A DNA stretch of 64,000 bases from Agrobacterium albertimagni AOL15 (GCF_000300855.1 NZ_ALJF01000010.1:186001-250000); one strand, 5' to 3'. Shown: positions 47,611 to 56,228, counted from the stretch's first letter. The notes: generated by a model from the letters alone, not told the origin. A program made the numbers and translations.

Positions 47611-47810
47611 ACCCCCCTCTGTCCTGCCGGACATCTCCCCCACAAGGGGGGAGAGTGGGAACCCGCCAGCGCCCTGCGCTCGGGAAACATTCGCACTGTG
47701 AGAGCACGCGCGTTTCAGCGCATGTGTTCTTTCTGCCCCGAAAGGCCGAGCGGCAGCCCCATCCACTCTCCCCCCTCGTGGGGGAGATGCCCGGCAGGGC
47801 AGAGGGGGGC
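47611..47810. repeat. RIME-like intergenic palindromic element, copy 1
   Basis: Two arms frame a unique centre of about 100 bp. The left arm (from CCCCCTCTGTCCTGCC to GGGGGGAGAGTGGG) and the right arm (CCACTCTCCCCCCTC to GGCAGGGCAGAGGGGG) are mutual inverted repeats and each is itself partly palindromic. The same motifs recur at 59243-59367. This matches Rhizobium-specific intergenic mosaic elements. It lies in the 277-bp gap between glcD and glcE. Confidence 0.85.
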
Positions 47811-47860
47811 GAGCTTGCGCTAAGTCATCCGCAAGCCGGCGTAACCGCGAAAGCCACCCC

Positions 47861-49054
47861 ATGCTGACCCCCGCCACCGAAACTGAGGCCGCCGTGATCA
47901 TCCGCGGTCACGCCGCCCGCAAGATCCCGCTCAAGATCTGCGGCGGCGGCACGCGTGCGGGCTTTGGCAATTCCGTCGCCGCTGAGGCCACCCTATCCTC
48001 AGCCGCCCTCACGGGCATCGTCGAATACAACCCCGCCGAAATGGTCATCACCGCCCGCGCCGGCACGCCCGTTGCGGAGGTCGAGGCAGCCCTGGCCGAA
48101 AACGGGCAAGGCATGGCCTTCGAACCCATGGATCATCGTAGCGCCATGGGCACCTCGGGCACGCCCACGATTGGCGGCCTCTTTGCCGTCAACAGCTCCG
48201 GTCCGCGCCGCATTACCGCAGGTGCCGCCCGCGACCATCTGCTCGGCGTCCGCTTCGTCAACGGGGCCGGCGACGTCGTCAAGGCCGGTGGCAAGGTGAT
48301 GAAGAACGTCACCGGCCTCGATCTCGTCAAGCTGCTCGCCGGATCCCACGGTACGCTCGGCTTTCTCACGGAAGTCACCTTCAAGGTCCTGCCCGTGCCG
48401 AAGACTGCGACCACGATCGTCCTGTCAGGCCTGGAAGACGAGCAGGCGATGAAGGCGCTCGCCGCTGCCCTGTCGCTCTCCGTCGAAGTCTCCGGTGCGG
48501 CCCATCTTCCGGAAAGCGTGCGCGGCCGTTTCATCAGCGGAAAGCTTCCCGAGGGTGCGGCCACCGTCATGCGCCTGGAAGGCCTCGAAGCCTCGGTGGC
48601 CGTGCGGGCCGAAAAGCTGATGGCGGCCATGGCAAGCTTCGGCCCGGTCAGTCGTATCGACGCAGACGAGACGAAAACGCTCTGGGCCGAAATCCGCGAT
48701 GTCATGCCCTATGCCGATGGCAAGGCCCGTCCGCTCTGGCGCCTGTCCATGGCGCCGTCGCAAGCTTGGAAGCTGGTGGCGGGTCTTCGGATGCGCGCCG
48801 GCATCGACGCCTATTACGACTGGCAGGGCGGTCTCGTCTGGATGCGCATGGAGGCCGATCCTGAGGCCGAGGTCTTGCGCCACGGCATCCGAACCTTGGG
48901 CGGCGGCCATGCCACGCTGCTCCGAGCCGCCCCCCAGATCCGCGCCGAAACCGCCGCCTTCGAGCCGCAAACGCCGGCCGTCGCCTTGCTATCCGGCCGG
49001 GTCAGGTCAAAACTCGATCCTCACGGGATTTTCAATCCCGGCCTCATGGCATGA
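47861..49054 (+). CDS. glcE: Glycolate oxidase subunit GlcE
   Basis: A 397-residue FAD-binding subunit, shorter than GlcD. Features are ICGGGTRAGFGN near residue 27, TPTIGGLFAVNSSGPRR and GGKVMKNVTGLDLVKLLAGSHGTLGF. It forms the glycolate oxidase complex with GlcD and GlcF. The start follows the RIME-like element closely, with no strong ribosome binding site, so translation may depend on the upstream transcript. It is followed 12 bp later by a DUF4870 gene. Confidence 0.93.
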   Translation: MLTPATETEAAVIIRGHAARKIPLKICGGGTRAGFGNSVAAEATLSSAALTGIVEYNPAEMVITARAGTPVAEVEAALAENGQGMAFEPMDHRSAMGTSGTPTIGGLFAVNSSGPRRITAGAARDHLLGVRFVNGAGDVVKAGGKVMKNVTGLDLVKLLAGSHGTLGFLTEVTFKVLPVPKTATTIVLSGLEDEQAMKALAAALSLSVEVSGAAHLPESVRGRFISGKLPEGAATVMRLEGLEASVAVRAEKLMAAMASFGPVSRIDADETKTLWAEIRDVMPYADGKARPLWRLSMAPSQAWKLVAGLRMRAGIDAYYDWQGGLVWMRMEADPEAEVLRHGIRTLGGGHATLLRAAPQIRAETAAFEPQTPAVALLSGRVRSKLDPHGIFNPGLMA

Positions 49055-49066
49055 AGGAGTTTTCTG

Positions 49067-49444
49067 ATGGCTGATCCGAATTACCGTCCCCCTGTGACCT
49101 CCGGCGAAGGCTGGTTTTCGCCCGGCCGCCTCAATGTGCAGCTGGTCTACTGCCTCTATCTTGTCAGCTTCGTTGTCGGCATTACCGGTATCATCGGTTT
49201 GATCATGGCCTATGTGAACCGCGGCAAGGGCGAGCCTTGGCTCGATACGCACTACACCTATGCGATCAGGACCTTCTGGATCGGCCTGCTCTATGCGCTG
49301 ATTTCGAGCATCCTGATGCTTGTGGCCATCGGCGCCATCCTGATCTTCGGCGTCGCCATCTGGATCGTCGTCCGCTGCGTCATCGGCCTGCAAAAGGCCT
49401 CGGCCGGCGAACCGATCGCCAATCCCGCCAGCTGGTGGATCTGA
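49067..49444 (+). CDS. DUF4870-like membrane protein between glcE and glcF
   Basis: A 125-residue protein with about three hydrophobic helices (residues 25-46, 67-100). The pattern (VQLVYCLYLVSFVVGITGIIGLIMAYVNRG, then HYTYAIRTFWIGLLYALI) resembles DUF4870/YtpI-type small membrane proteins. A GAAGGAG site precedes the ATG. It sits inside the glcDEF operon, but no link to glycolate oxidation is known. Confidence 0.85.
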   Translation: MADPNYRPPVTSGEGWFSPGRLNVQLVYCLYLVSFVVGITGIIGLIMAYVNRGKGEPWLDTHYTYAIRTFWIGLLYALISSILMLVAIGAILIFGVAIWIVVRCVIGLQKASAGEPIANPASWWI

Positions 49445-49493
49445 AAACGAATGAACGGGGCGGCCCCGCCGGCCGCTCCCTGGGAGGATCAGC

Positions 49494-50807
49494 GTGCAGA
49501 CCAATTTCACCGCCGAGCAGCTCGCCGATCCGCATGTCGCGGAAGCCGAAAGCATCCTGCGCAAATGCGTGCATTGCGGCTTCTGCACCGCCACCTGTCC
49601 GACCTATGTGACTCTCGGCAACGAGCTCGACAGCCCTCGCGGTCGCATCTACCTGATCAAGGACATGCTGGAAAACGGCCGTCCGGCGGACGAGCAGATC
49701 GTCACCCACATCGACCGCTGTCTCTCCTGCCTTGCCTGCACCACGACCTGTCCCTCCGGCGTCGATTACATGCATCTGGTCGATCACGCCCGCATCCACA
49801 TCGAAAAGACCTATCGCCGCCCGCTGATGAACCGGCTGACCCGCAACATGCTGGCCATGGTTCTGCCCTATCCGGGCCGCTTCCGCCTGGCGCTTAAGCT
49901 CGCCGCCCTCGGCCGCCCCTTTGCCGGCATCTTCGACCAGGTGAAATCGCTCAAGCCGATGGCCGCCATGCTGCGGCTCGCGCCTTCCAAGGTCGCGCCA
50001 CCCTCCGACTTCGCCAGGCCCGCCATTCATGCGGCCTCTGCCGCCCGTCGTGGCCGCGTCGCGATCCTCACCGGCTGTGCCCAGCCGGTCCTCGATCCTG
50101 GCATCAACGAAGCGGCCATCTCGCTGCTGACCCGCCTCGGTGTCGAAGTTATCGTACCCCAGGGCGAGGGCTGCTGTGGCGCACTCGTCCACCATATGGG
50201 CCGTGAGGAACAGGCACTCGACAGCGCGCGCCGCAATGTCGATGTCTGGACCCGCGCCATCGAAGCGGGCGGTCTCGACGCGATCATCGTCACGACCTCG
50301 GGCTGCGGCACGACGATCAAGGACTATGGCCACATGCTGCGCCTCGATCCGGCCTATGCTGAAAAAGCGGCTCGGGTCTCGTCGCTCGCGAAGGACGTCA
50401 CCGAATATCTTTCCACCCTCGATCTGCCGATCGCGGAGACCAAGGGGCTGACGGTCGCCTATCACTCCGCCTGCTCCCTGCAGCACGGCCAGAAGGTGAC
50501 CATGGCGCCGAAACTTCTGCTGAAATCAGCGGGTTTCACGGTCAAGGACCCGCCGGAAGGCCATCTCTGCTGCGGCTCCGCCGGCACCTACAACATCATG
50601 CAGCCGGAGATTTCAGCCAAGCTGAAGGCCCGCAAGGTCAAGAACATCGAGTCGACGAAACCCGACATCATCTCTGCCGGCAATATCGGCTGCATGACCC
50701 AGATCGGTTCGGCGACTGGCGTTCCCGTCGTGCATACGGTCGAGCTTCTGAACTGGGCCTATGGCGGTCCTCGTCCGAAAGCGCTGGATCGCCGCACGGC
50801 GGTTTGA
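49494..50807 (+). CDS. glcF: Glycolate oxidase iron-sulfur subunit GlcF
   Basis: A 437-residue iron-sulfur subunit. Two 4Fe-4S motifs are present: CVHCGFCTATCPTY and CLSCLACTTTCPSG. CCG domains follow, with GEGCCGALVHHMG and LCCGSAGTYNIMQPE, plus SACSLQHGQKV. It passes electrons from GlcD/E to the quinone pool. GTG start, GGGAGGA ribosome binding site. It is the last gene of the operon. Confidence 0.95.
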   Translation: MQTNFTAEQLADPHVAEAESILRKCVHCGFCTATCPTYVTLGNELDSPRGRIYLIKDMLENGRPADEQIVTHIDRCLSCLACTTTCPSGVDYMHLVDHARIHIEKTYRRPLMNRLTRNMLAMVLPYPGRFRLALKLAALGRPFAGIFDQVKSLKPMAAMLRLAPSKVAPPSDFARPAIHAASAARRGRVAILTGCAQPVLDPGINEAAISLLTRLGVEVIVPQGEGCCGALVHHMGREEQALDSARRNVDVWTRAIEAGGLDAIIVTTSGCGTTIKDYGHMLRLDPAYAEKAARVSSLAKDVTEYLSTLDLPIAETKGLTVAYHSACSLQHGQKVTMAPKLLLKSAGFTVKDPPEGHLCCGSAGTYNIMQPEISAKLKARKVKNIESTKPDIISAGNIGCMTQIGSATGVPVVHTVELLNWAYGGPRPKALDRRTAV

Positions 50808-50870
50808 GCGAATTGTTAAGCGATAGCTGTAATGATTGTCCCGGGATGGAGCAGCCCGGGAGAGGCCATA

Positions 50871-51344
50871 ATGGCGAGAAAGACGATTGTTATCGCATTG
50901 CTGTTGCTGTGTCCGACCGTGACCCCGGCGGCAGCGATCGAGCGGATTTACTGCGCCACTTCCGACAGTGTCATAGATATGTCGCTGGAAAGCGGCTTCA
51001 GCAGCAAGGATCAGGAAAAGCTGGTGCATTTCCGCGGCATGGCCGGAGTCAAGGACAAGGCTGCACCAACAGGCTTTCGCCGCTTCCAGATCCGATCCGA
51101 TATGCTGCGCCAATACTGGATCGATGATCGTGACCTTCGCTTCAGCATTCATGCCTTCGCTCCCGAAGGCAAGCCGCTCTACCGCGTCACAATGTCGATG
51201 CTGACCGATCGCAACTCCGATACCGCCATGCGCTTCAAGGGTCGTTATGATCTGAAGGTGGAGAAGCTGGCGGCGGGCGGCAGCGCCAGCGCCGAGACGG
51301 TCATCGCCCACAAGGGCGACATCTTCTGTGACGTGAAACGCTGA
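50871..51344 (+). CDS. Secreted hypothetical protein
   Basis: A 157-residue protein with a signal peptide (about residues 1-22, ending AAA|IER). The mature part is beta-rich with two Cys (YCATSD near the N-terminus, IFCDVKR at the end), likely a disulfide pair. The ATG at 50871 follows GGGAGAGG. I do not recognise a family. It is monocistronic, followed by a weak hairpin. Confidence 0.75.
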   Translation: MARKTIVIALLLLCPTVTPAAAIERIYCATSDSVIDMSLESGFSSKDQEKLVHFRGMAGVKDKAAPTGFRRFQIRSDMLRQYWIDDRDLRFSIHAFAPEGKPLYRVTMSMLTDRNSDTAMRFKGRYDLKVEKLAAGGSASAETVIAHKGDIFCDVKR

Positions 51345-51367
51345 CGACCAGCCTCGAAACGGAAAAC

Positions 51368-51397
51368 GGCCGCATTCGTCGGAGCACGGCCGTTGAC
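51368..51397. terminator. Hairpin between convergent genes
   Basis: AACGGCCG and CGGCCGTT form an 8-bp stem with a 14-nt loop between the secreted hypothetical gene and the L,D-transpeptidase gene. There is no T-run on either strand, so it may be a weak or Rho-dependent terminator. Confidence 0.4.
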
Positions 51398-51417
51398 GTC
51401 AAGATTCGGGATCCGGC

Positions 51418-52104
51418 TCAGCCGCCGAAGATCGTGCGCAGAATGTCGACGCCCTTGTCGTCGAAGGAGACGTCACCCTGGCGGTTGCCGGGGCCGATGA
51501 CGATGACCTTGCTGCCAATCGCGGCGCGCTCGTAGAGATGCTCGACATCCTTGTTCATCATCCGGATGCAGCCCGACGACATGTTCAGGCCGATCGTCCA
51601 GGGCTGGTTGGTGCCGTGGATGCGGAAGATCGTGTCGCGGCCGCCCTTGTAGAGATACATGGCGCGCGCACCGAGTGGATTGTCCGGTCCGCCTTCCTGC
51701 ATGACCGGCAGGATATGGCCCTTGGCGGCTTCGCGGCGGCGCATCTCAGCCGGCGGACGCCATTCCGGCCATTCCGCCTTGCGGCCGATCTTCACCACGC
51801 CCGACCAGCCGAAGCCTTCACGACCCACGCCGACGCCGTAGCGGGTCGCGCGGTTCTTGCCCTCGACATAGTAAAGGAACTTGTTGTTCGTATCGATGAT
51901 GATCGTGCCGGGCTTCTCGTCCGTCGTCAGGCGCACGACCTTGCGCTTGAACTTCTCCGGCACTTCCTTGCGCTGCTGCGCAACGAGCGTGACATCGCTC
52001 GTCGTCTGGATGCGATTGAGGCTGATGGCGCTGGCGGGCGCCGGCAAGGCGATGGTGAGCGCGATCACCGCCACCGCCGCCTTGCGGAAAGTCGTGTTGA
52101 ACAT
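51418..52104 (-). CDS. L,D-transpeptidase (ErfK/YbiS/YnhG)
   Basis: A 228-residue periplasmic enzyme that links peptidoglycan stems or anchors proteins to them. A signal peptide (1-26) is followed by the YkuD domain: PGTIIIDTNNKFLYYVEGKN, then IHGTNQPWTIGLNMSSGCIRM with catalytic His, and Cys in SSGCIRM. ATG at 52104 has GGGGGA 7 nt upstream. A second, related enzyme lies 90 bp upstream on the same strand; rhizobia grow polarly with many L,D-crosslinks and have many paralogs. Confidence 0.93.
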   Translation of the reverse strand: MFNTTFRKAAVAVIALTIALPAPASAISLNRIQTTSDVTLVAQQRKEVPEKFKRKVVRLTTDEKPGTIIIDTNNKFLYYVEGKNRATRYGVGVGREGFGWSGVVKIGRKAEWPEWRPPAEMRRREAAKGHILPVMQEGGPDNPLGARAMYLYKGGRDTIFRIHGTNQPWTIGLNMSSGCIRMMNKDVEHLYERAAIGSKVIVIGPGNRQGDVSFDDKGVDILRTIFGG

Positions 52105-52195
52105 AGGCAATCCCCCTGATTTGCAGGGCTTAGAGCCTAGCCGCTTCCCCTCTCAAAGCAAGCGCTAATCGATCGATTGTGATATTCCCTGTGTC

Positions 52196-53017
52196 TCAGA
52201 TCACAATGACCTTGGTGCCGACCTTCACGCGCTCATAGAGATCGGTCACGTCCTCATTGCGCATGCGAATGCAGCCGGAGGACACACCATTGCCGATCGA
52301 CCACGGCGCATTCGTTCCGTGGATGCGGTAAAGCGTCGAACCGAGATAAAGCGCGCGCGCGCCGAGGGGATTTTCCGGGCCGCCGGGCATATGTGCGGGC
52401 AGGAAGTGGCCCTTGGCCGCCTCGCGGGCGATCATCTCCTGCGGCGGGCGCCAATCCGGCCATTCGCGCTTGGACGTCACCTTGTGCGTGCCGGCCCATT
52501 CGAAGCCCGGCTTGCCGACGCCGACACCGTAGCGCTTTGCCATGCCGTCGGCCATGACGAGATAGAGGAAGCGCTCGCGCGTATCGATGACGATCGTGCC
52601 CGGCTTGTGCTTGGTCTGGTACTCGACCATCTGCGGCAGGAACCTGGGCTCGATCTGCGTACGCACCGGCTTGTCCGGCCGCATGGCGACCTGTTGCTCT
52701 GCCGGCTGCTGCAGCGGGAAAAGCACGCGCCGCTGCTGCACGAGACGCCGCTGCTGCTGCACCGGCTGCTGGCGAAGCACCTGCTGCGGCTGAACGACGA
52801 CCCGCTGACGACCTGCCGGAACGACCTGACGTTGGCGCTGCGGCGTCACCGAACTGCGCGTCTGCGCGGGCACGCCACCCAGCTGCAACACCCAGGACGC
52901 CTGCAGGTCGGGGCTGACCATCACAGGCGGACGGCTCCGATAGCGATCACTGGCTTGAACGGGCAGGGCAATCGACAGGCTGGTCAGCATGGCCAGAAAC
53001 AGGGAAGTCTTCGACAT
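52196..53017 (-). CDS. L,D-transpeptidase with Gln/Arg-rich linker
   Basis: A 273-residue paralog of the neighbouring enzyme. The signal peptide is residues 1-22 (ending VQA|SDR). A Gln/Arg-rich segment (residues about 55-115, with QRQRQVV, QQQRRLVQQRR) precedes the YkuD domain: GTIVIDTRERFLYLVM, IHGTNAPWSIGNGVSSGCIRM. The catalytic Cys is in SSGCIRM. The linker may be a flexible tether that binds peptidoglycan or other polyanions; this is speculation. No clear ribosome binding site. Confidence 0.92.
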   Translation of the reverse strand: MSKTSLFLAMLTSLSIALPVQASDRYRSRPPVMVSPDLQASWVLQLGGVPAQTRSSVTPQRQRQVVPAGRQRVVVQPQQVLRQQPVQQQRRLVQQRRVLFPLQQPAEQQVAMRPDKPVRTQIEPRFLPQMVEYQTKHKPGTIVIDTRERFLYLVMADGMAKRYGVGVGKPGFEWAGTHKVTSKREWPDWRPPQEMIAREAAKGHFLPAHMPGGPENPLGARALYLGSTLYRIHGTNAPWSIGNGVSSGCIRMRNEDVTDLYERVKVGTKVIVI

Positions 53018-53223
53018 CGGACAACTCGCGAACTAGGGACCGGATGCGGCGGCAAGACATGCCGCCAATTCCAGCCGATCGTGCCAGAGCGGAGGCCGCC
53101 AATTGGTAAAGAGGCATTCATGAAAATGCGATCGAGCCGGTAAAGCTTTCGGAAGGGTTAGCAGCCGGTTTGGAAAAGTCGTGAACAAATGGTAAACGCT
53201 TCTCAGCATCGGGGGAGAATCGC

Positions 53224-53859
53224 ATGGACATGATCGCCGAAGGCCTCATCCGGGGAGAGGACGGTCTCGACCGCTGCTTCTGGCATAGCGGTCTCGAAGA
53301 CTATCGCCGTTATCATGATGAGGAGTGGGGTCGCCCGGTCACCGAGGATGTCAGGCTCTTCGAGAAGATCTGCCTCGAAGGTTTCCAGTCCGGCCTCTCC
53401 TGGCTGACGATCCTGAGAAAGCGCGAGAATTTTCGCTCAGCCTTCGCGGGCTTCGACTTCCCTCAGGTCGCCCGCTTCGGTGATGACGACATTGCCCGCT
53501 GCTTGGCGGACGCCGGCATCATCCGCCACCGTGGCAAGATCGTCTCAACCATCAACAACGCCCGCCGCGCGATCGACCTGCAGGGCGAGTTCGGCTCGCT
53601 CTCTCGTTACTTCTGGAGTTACGAACCTGACGCTTCCGAGCGCCCCGCCCGCATGGACTATGCCACCCTCAGGGCCAATCCCACCTCGCCCACCTCAATC
53701 CGCCTGTCGAAGGATCTGAAGAAGCGCGGCTGGACCTTCGTCGGCCCGACCACGGTCTATGCCTTCATGCAGGCCATGGGTCTGGTCAATGACCATATCG
53801 AGGGATGCTGCCGACGCGCGCCGACCGAAGAACTGCGCAACCGACTGGTCCGCCCCTGA
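53224..53859 (+). CDS. tag: DNA-3-methyladenine glycosylase I
   Basis: A 211-residue base-excision repair enzyme that removes 3-methyladenine. The Tag signatures are RCFWHSG, YHDEEWGRPV, EGFQSGLSWLTILRKRENFR, and GWTFVGPTTVYAFMQAMGLVNDH. Cys and His residues that bind zinc in Tag are present (C near 18; H near 193, CC at 198). GGGGGAG precedes the ATG. Convergent with a second, more distant Tag-like gene. Confidence 0.95.
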   Translation: MDMIAEGLIRGEDGLDRCFWHSGLEDYRRYHDEEWGRPVTEDVRLFEKICLEGFQSGLSWLTILRKRENFRSAFAGFDFPQVARFGDDDIARCLADAGIIRHRGKIVSTINNARRAIDLQGEFGSLSRYFWSYEPDASERPARMDYATLRANPTSPTSIRLSKDLKKRGWTFVGPTTVYAFMQAMGLVNDHIEGCCRRAPTEELRNRLVRP

Positions 53860-53862
53860 CCG

Positions 53863-54531
53863 TCAGTCGATGCTGACGGCGACAATGCGGCTGATTTCGG
53901 TGAGCGACCGGCCGGACTGCACCCGCCAGGTGTTGAACGCGGCCTGCACGTCGGTCTTGTCCTTCGCCGAGGTTGGCGCCTTGGTGACCACGCCCTCGGC
54001 GATCAGCCGGTTCACCACGCTCTGCGACAGGATGAAGCTGTCGATCCCGGCAAAACGCAGGAAATACTGGCCCGTATTACCGCCAAGCCGGGAGCCCTTC
54101 TTCTGCAACAACTCGAGCAGTCCGACATAATTCTCGGTCGGCCAACCGGCGAAGAAGGCGCCGGCCGAGCCATGATCGCGGGCGATCCCGGAGAGAAACA
54201 CGGCATTTTCCTGCACCGCCCGGATCTTCGGCCCGTGCCGCACAATGCGTGTATCCGAGACGAGCCTTGCAAAATCCTCGTCATGCAGCATGGCGCAGTG
54301 CCCGATGTCGAAGCCTTCGAAAGCCGCTTCGAAGCCGGGCCACATGGCGTCGACGACCTTCCAGTTGAAGCCGGACTGGAAGATGCATCTGGTCATCAGC
54401 GCGAGGAAGCGATCGTCGGGCAATGCGGCGATCTCGGCCTGCGACTTCGGATGCTGCAGGCTTTCCAACACGCCGGCCTCTCCCTTTCGGGCGACGGCAA
54501 GCGCATAGATCTCGTCGAAATGGCGCGTCAC
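53863..54531 (-). CDS. Tag-related HhH-GPD glycosylase-like protein
   Basis: A 222-residue protein similar in layout to DNA-3-methyladenine glycosylase I: FLALMTRCIFQSGFNWKVVDAMWPGFEAAFEGFD resembles the Tag helix around the base pocket, and DTRIVRHGPKIRAVQENA the helix-hairpin region. The zinc-binding Cys/His set of Tag is not evident, so base specificity may differ. It is 3 bp upstream of a HAD hydrolase gene when counted in the direction of transcription of that gene, hence in one operon. The two Tag-like genes are convergent, 3 bp apart. Confidence 0.8.
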   Translation of the reverse strand: MTRHFDEIYALAVARKGEAGVLESLQHPKSQAEIAALPDDRFLALMTRCIFQSGFNWKVVDAMWPGFEAAFEGFDIGHCAMLHDEDFARLVSDTRIVRHGPKIRAVQENAVFLSGIARDHGSAGAFFAGWPTENYVGLLELLQKKGSRLGGNTGQYFLRFAGIDSFILSQSVVNRLIAEGVVTKAPTSAKDKTDVQAAFNTWRVQSGRSLTEISRIVAVSID

Positions 54532-54534
54532 CGC

Positions 54535-55242
54535 TCAGCTCCCGAGATTGGCGACGAGCTCCGGCACATGCCCGAGATCGGGGATCTCACGGAAGCGCGG
54601 CGCCTCCTCGGGTTTTTCGACATGCTCCAGCACCCATGTCAGTTCATGCGGCACGAACACGCCCCAGGCCCCGGTCGCAATCGCAGGCACGACATCCGAC
54701 TTCAGCGAATTGCCGATCATCATCGCGCGCTCCGGTCCCTCGCCATGTTTGCCGAAGATCCGCCGATAGGTGGTGGCCGTCTTGTCCGAAACGATCTCGA
54801 CCGCATCGAAATAATCGCCGAGGCCGGATTGCGCCAGCTTCCGTTCCTGGTCGAAGAGATCGCCTTTTGTGATCAGCACGAGGAAGTATTTGCCGGCCAA
54901 AGCCTCCAGCGCATCGCGGGCATGCGGCAGGCATTCGACAGGATGGCTCAAGAGATCGCGTCCGATCGCCAGAATTTCGCTGATCACGGAGGAGGGCGCA
55001 CGGCCCTCGGTGATCTCCAGCGCCGTCTCGATCATCGAGAGCGTGAAACCTTTGATGCCGAAACCATAATGGGCGAGATTGCGCTTTTCCGCCTCCAGCA
55101 GGCGTTCGGACACATGCTCACCTTCGGCATAATCGGCCAGCAGGCTGCGGAAATGGCCTTCGGTCAGCTTGTAATACTGCTCGTTCTGCCAGAGCGTGTC
55201 GTCGGCATCGAAGCCGATCACGGAGACAGGGCGGTTGGACAT
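54535..55242 (-). CDS. HAD family hydrolase
   Basis: A 235-residue HAD phosphatase. Motif I is IGFDADDTLWQNE with the nucleophile Asp, motif II LVLITKGD, motif III/IV KTATTYRRI and MMIGNSLKSDVVPAIA. The helical cap between residues 20 and 95 is class I (YjjG/nucleotidase-like). Substrate unknown. It precedes the Tag-like gene by 3 bp on the same strand and probably shares its transcript. Confidence 0.9.
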   Translation of the reverse strand: MSNRPVSVIGFDADDTLWQNEQYYKLTEGHFRSLLADYAEGEHVSERLLEAEKRNLAHYGFGIKGFTLSMIETALEITEGRAPSSVISEILAIGRDLLSHPVECLPHARDALEALAGKYFLVLITKGDLFDQERKLAQSGLGDYFDAVEIVSDKTATTYRRIFGKHGEGPERAMMIGNSLKSDVVPAIATGAWGVFVPHELTWVLEHVEKPEEAPRFREIPDLGHVPELVANLGS

Positions 55243-55294
55243 GACGCCTCCTTATCGATCAGGGAGCGTGAGACTAATCCCTCTCTCGGGCAAA

Positions 55295-55320
55295 GCAATG
55301 GCGCCCGAAGGCGCCATTGC
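55295..55320 (-). terminator. Stable hairpin terminator for the DUF305 gene
   Basis: On the minus strand GCAATGGCGCC and GGCGCCATTGC form an 11-bp stem with a TTCG loop, an extra-stable tetraloop. A short T stretch follows (CTTTG). It is 22 bp after the DUF305 stop codon. Confidence 0.65.
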
Positions 55321-55341
55321 GGTTTTCGGATCTGGCGGAGC

Positions 55342-55716
55342 TTATTGCCCGTTCTTGGCAAGCCATTCCTTCATCATGGCGATCTCGCCTTCCTGGGCCG
55401 CGATCACCTCTTCCGCCAGCTGGCGGATCTCGGGATCCTTGCCGTGCTCGAGCACGATCTTGGCCATGTCGATCGCGCCCTGATGATGCGGGATCATGCC
55501 CCGAACGAAGTCGACGTCCGCATCGCCGGTGAGCGGCACGGCCATGTCCTGATGCATCTTCGCGTTGGCCTCGGCAAAGGCCTTGGACGACGGGCTCTCG
55601 GCGCCCATGGAATGCCCTTGATGCCCGCCATGGGCGCCGTGATCCTGGGCGAGAGCGACGGACGAGAGGGAGAGCGCCGACGTCAGCGACGCCGCAACGA
55701 AAAGGGTCTTCAGCAT
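55342..55716 (-). CDS. DUF305 family periplasmic protein
   Basis: A 124-residue protein with a signal peptide (residues 1-23, ending ALAQD). A His/Gly-rich stretch (HGAHGGHQGHSM) follows, then the DUF305 core: KMHQDMAVPLTGDADVDFVRGMIPHHQGAIDMAKIVLEHGKD and AEEVIAAQEGEIAMMKEWL. The HH pair and Met residues are typical of copper- or silver-binding members such as CopM. AGGAG precedes the ATG. Next gene upstream encodes a small Cys-containing secreted protein. Confidence 0.92.
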   Translation of the reverse strand: MLKTLFVAASLTSALSLSSVALAQDHGAHGGHQGHSMGAESPSSKAFAEANAKMHQDMAVPLTGDADVDFVRGMIPHHQGAIDMAKIVLEHGKDPEIRQLAEEVIAAQEGEIAMMKEWLAKNGQ

Positions 55717-55780
55717 TGAAATCTCCTGTGCTGATCGATGGTAAAACGAGCGCAGCCAAGGGCCGCGCGGTATCATCGGA

Positions 55781-56176
55781 TCAGGAGCGGGGAGGGGGTG
55801 TGGCAGGTGCACTCAGCTGAGACACGAGCCTTGAGAGAAGCGCTGACGCTTCTGCAGCGCGCGCCGGCTTGCCGCTATCGGCAAGCACGGTCTCGGCGGG
55901 CAGCGTCAGACACGCCGCGCAGTGCCAGACCGTCTTCATCGGCTTGGACGAATGATCAAGATCGCGATCAGCAGCATCCGCAATGGAAAGTCCCGTAGCC
56001 GCATGCGGACAATCGACATCTACCATCGTTGGTGAGGCAGCGACCGGCTCGCTAAGATCGCCGCCAGCATCCATCGCATGCGCCGCAGGCATCGCCATGG
56101 CCGACATTCCGGTTATGGGCATGGCGCCATAGGCAAGGGCAGCAATGAGCAGCAGGAGGCGGGCGAGTGATCTCAT
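55781..56176 (-). CDS. Small secreted protein with HCxxC motif, copper-associated type
   Basis: A 131-residue protein with an N-terminal signal or membrane helix (residues 1-33), an acidic middle, DCPHAATG, and WHCAACLTLP. The Cys/His pattern recalls DUF2946 proteins found beside copper-resistance genes. It lies 64 bp upstream of the DUF305 gene on the same strand, probably one operon. The start is uncertain because no ribosome binding site is evident; an in-frame ATG at 56278 would overlap the neighbouring gene. Confidence 0.6.
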   Translation of the reverse strand: MRSLARLLLLIAALAYGAMPITGMSAMAMPAAHAMDAGGDLSEPVAASPTMVDVDCPHAATGLSIADAADRDLDHSSKPMKTVWHCAACLTLPAETVLADSGKPARAAEASALLSRLVSQLSAPATPPPRS

Positions 56177-56228
56177 GGATGGAGGATGGGCTTCGATCGG
56201 GACGAAAGCAAGGCCGCTTGAGACCTGG

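Noticed and set aside
47611-47810. Possible Rho-independent terminator between glcD and glcE
   Set aside because: The palindromes recur in another location with the same arms and lack U-runs, so a repeat element is the better call.
46744-47901. 385-codon minus-strand frame over glcD and the repeat
   Set aside because: Antisense to glcD and runs through a repeat; not coding.
52670-52850. Possible tandem DNA repeat in the Gln-rich part of the second L,D-transpeptidase
   Set aside because: CAG/CTG-rich codons give a repetitive look, but there is no regular period and the frame is intact.
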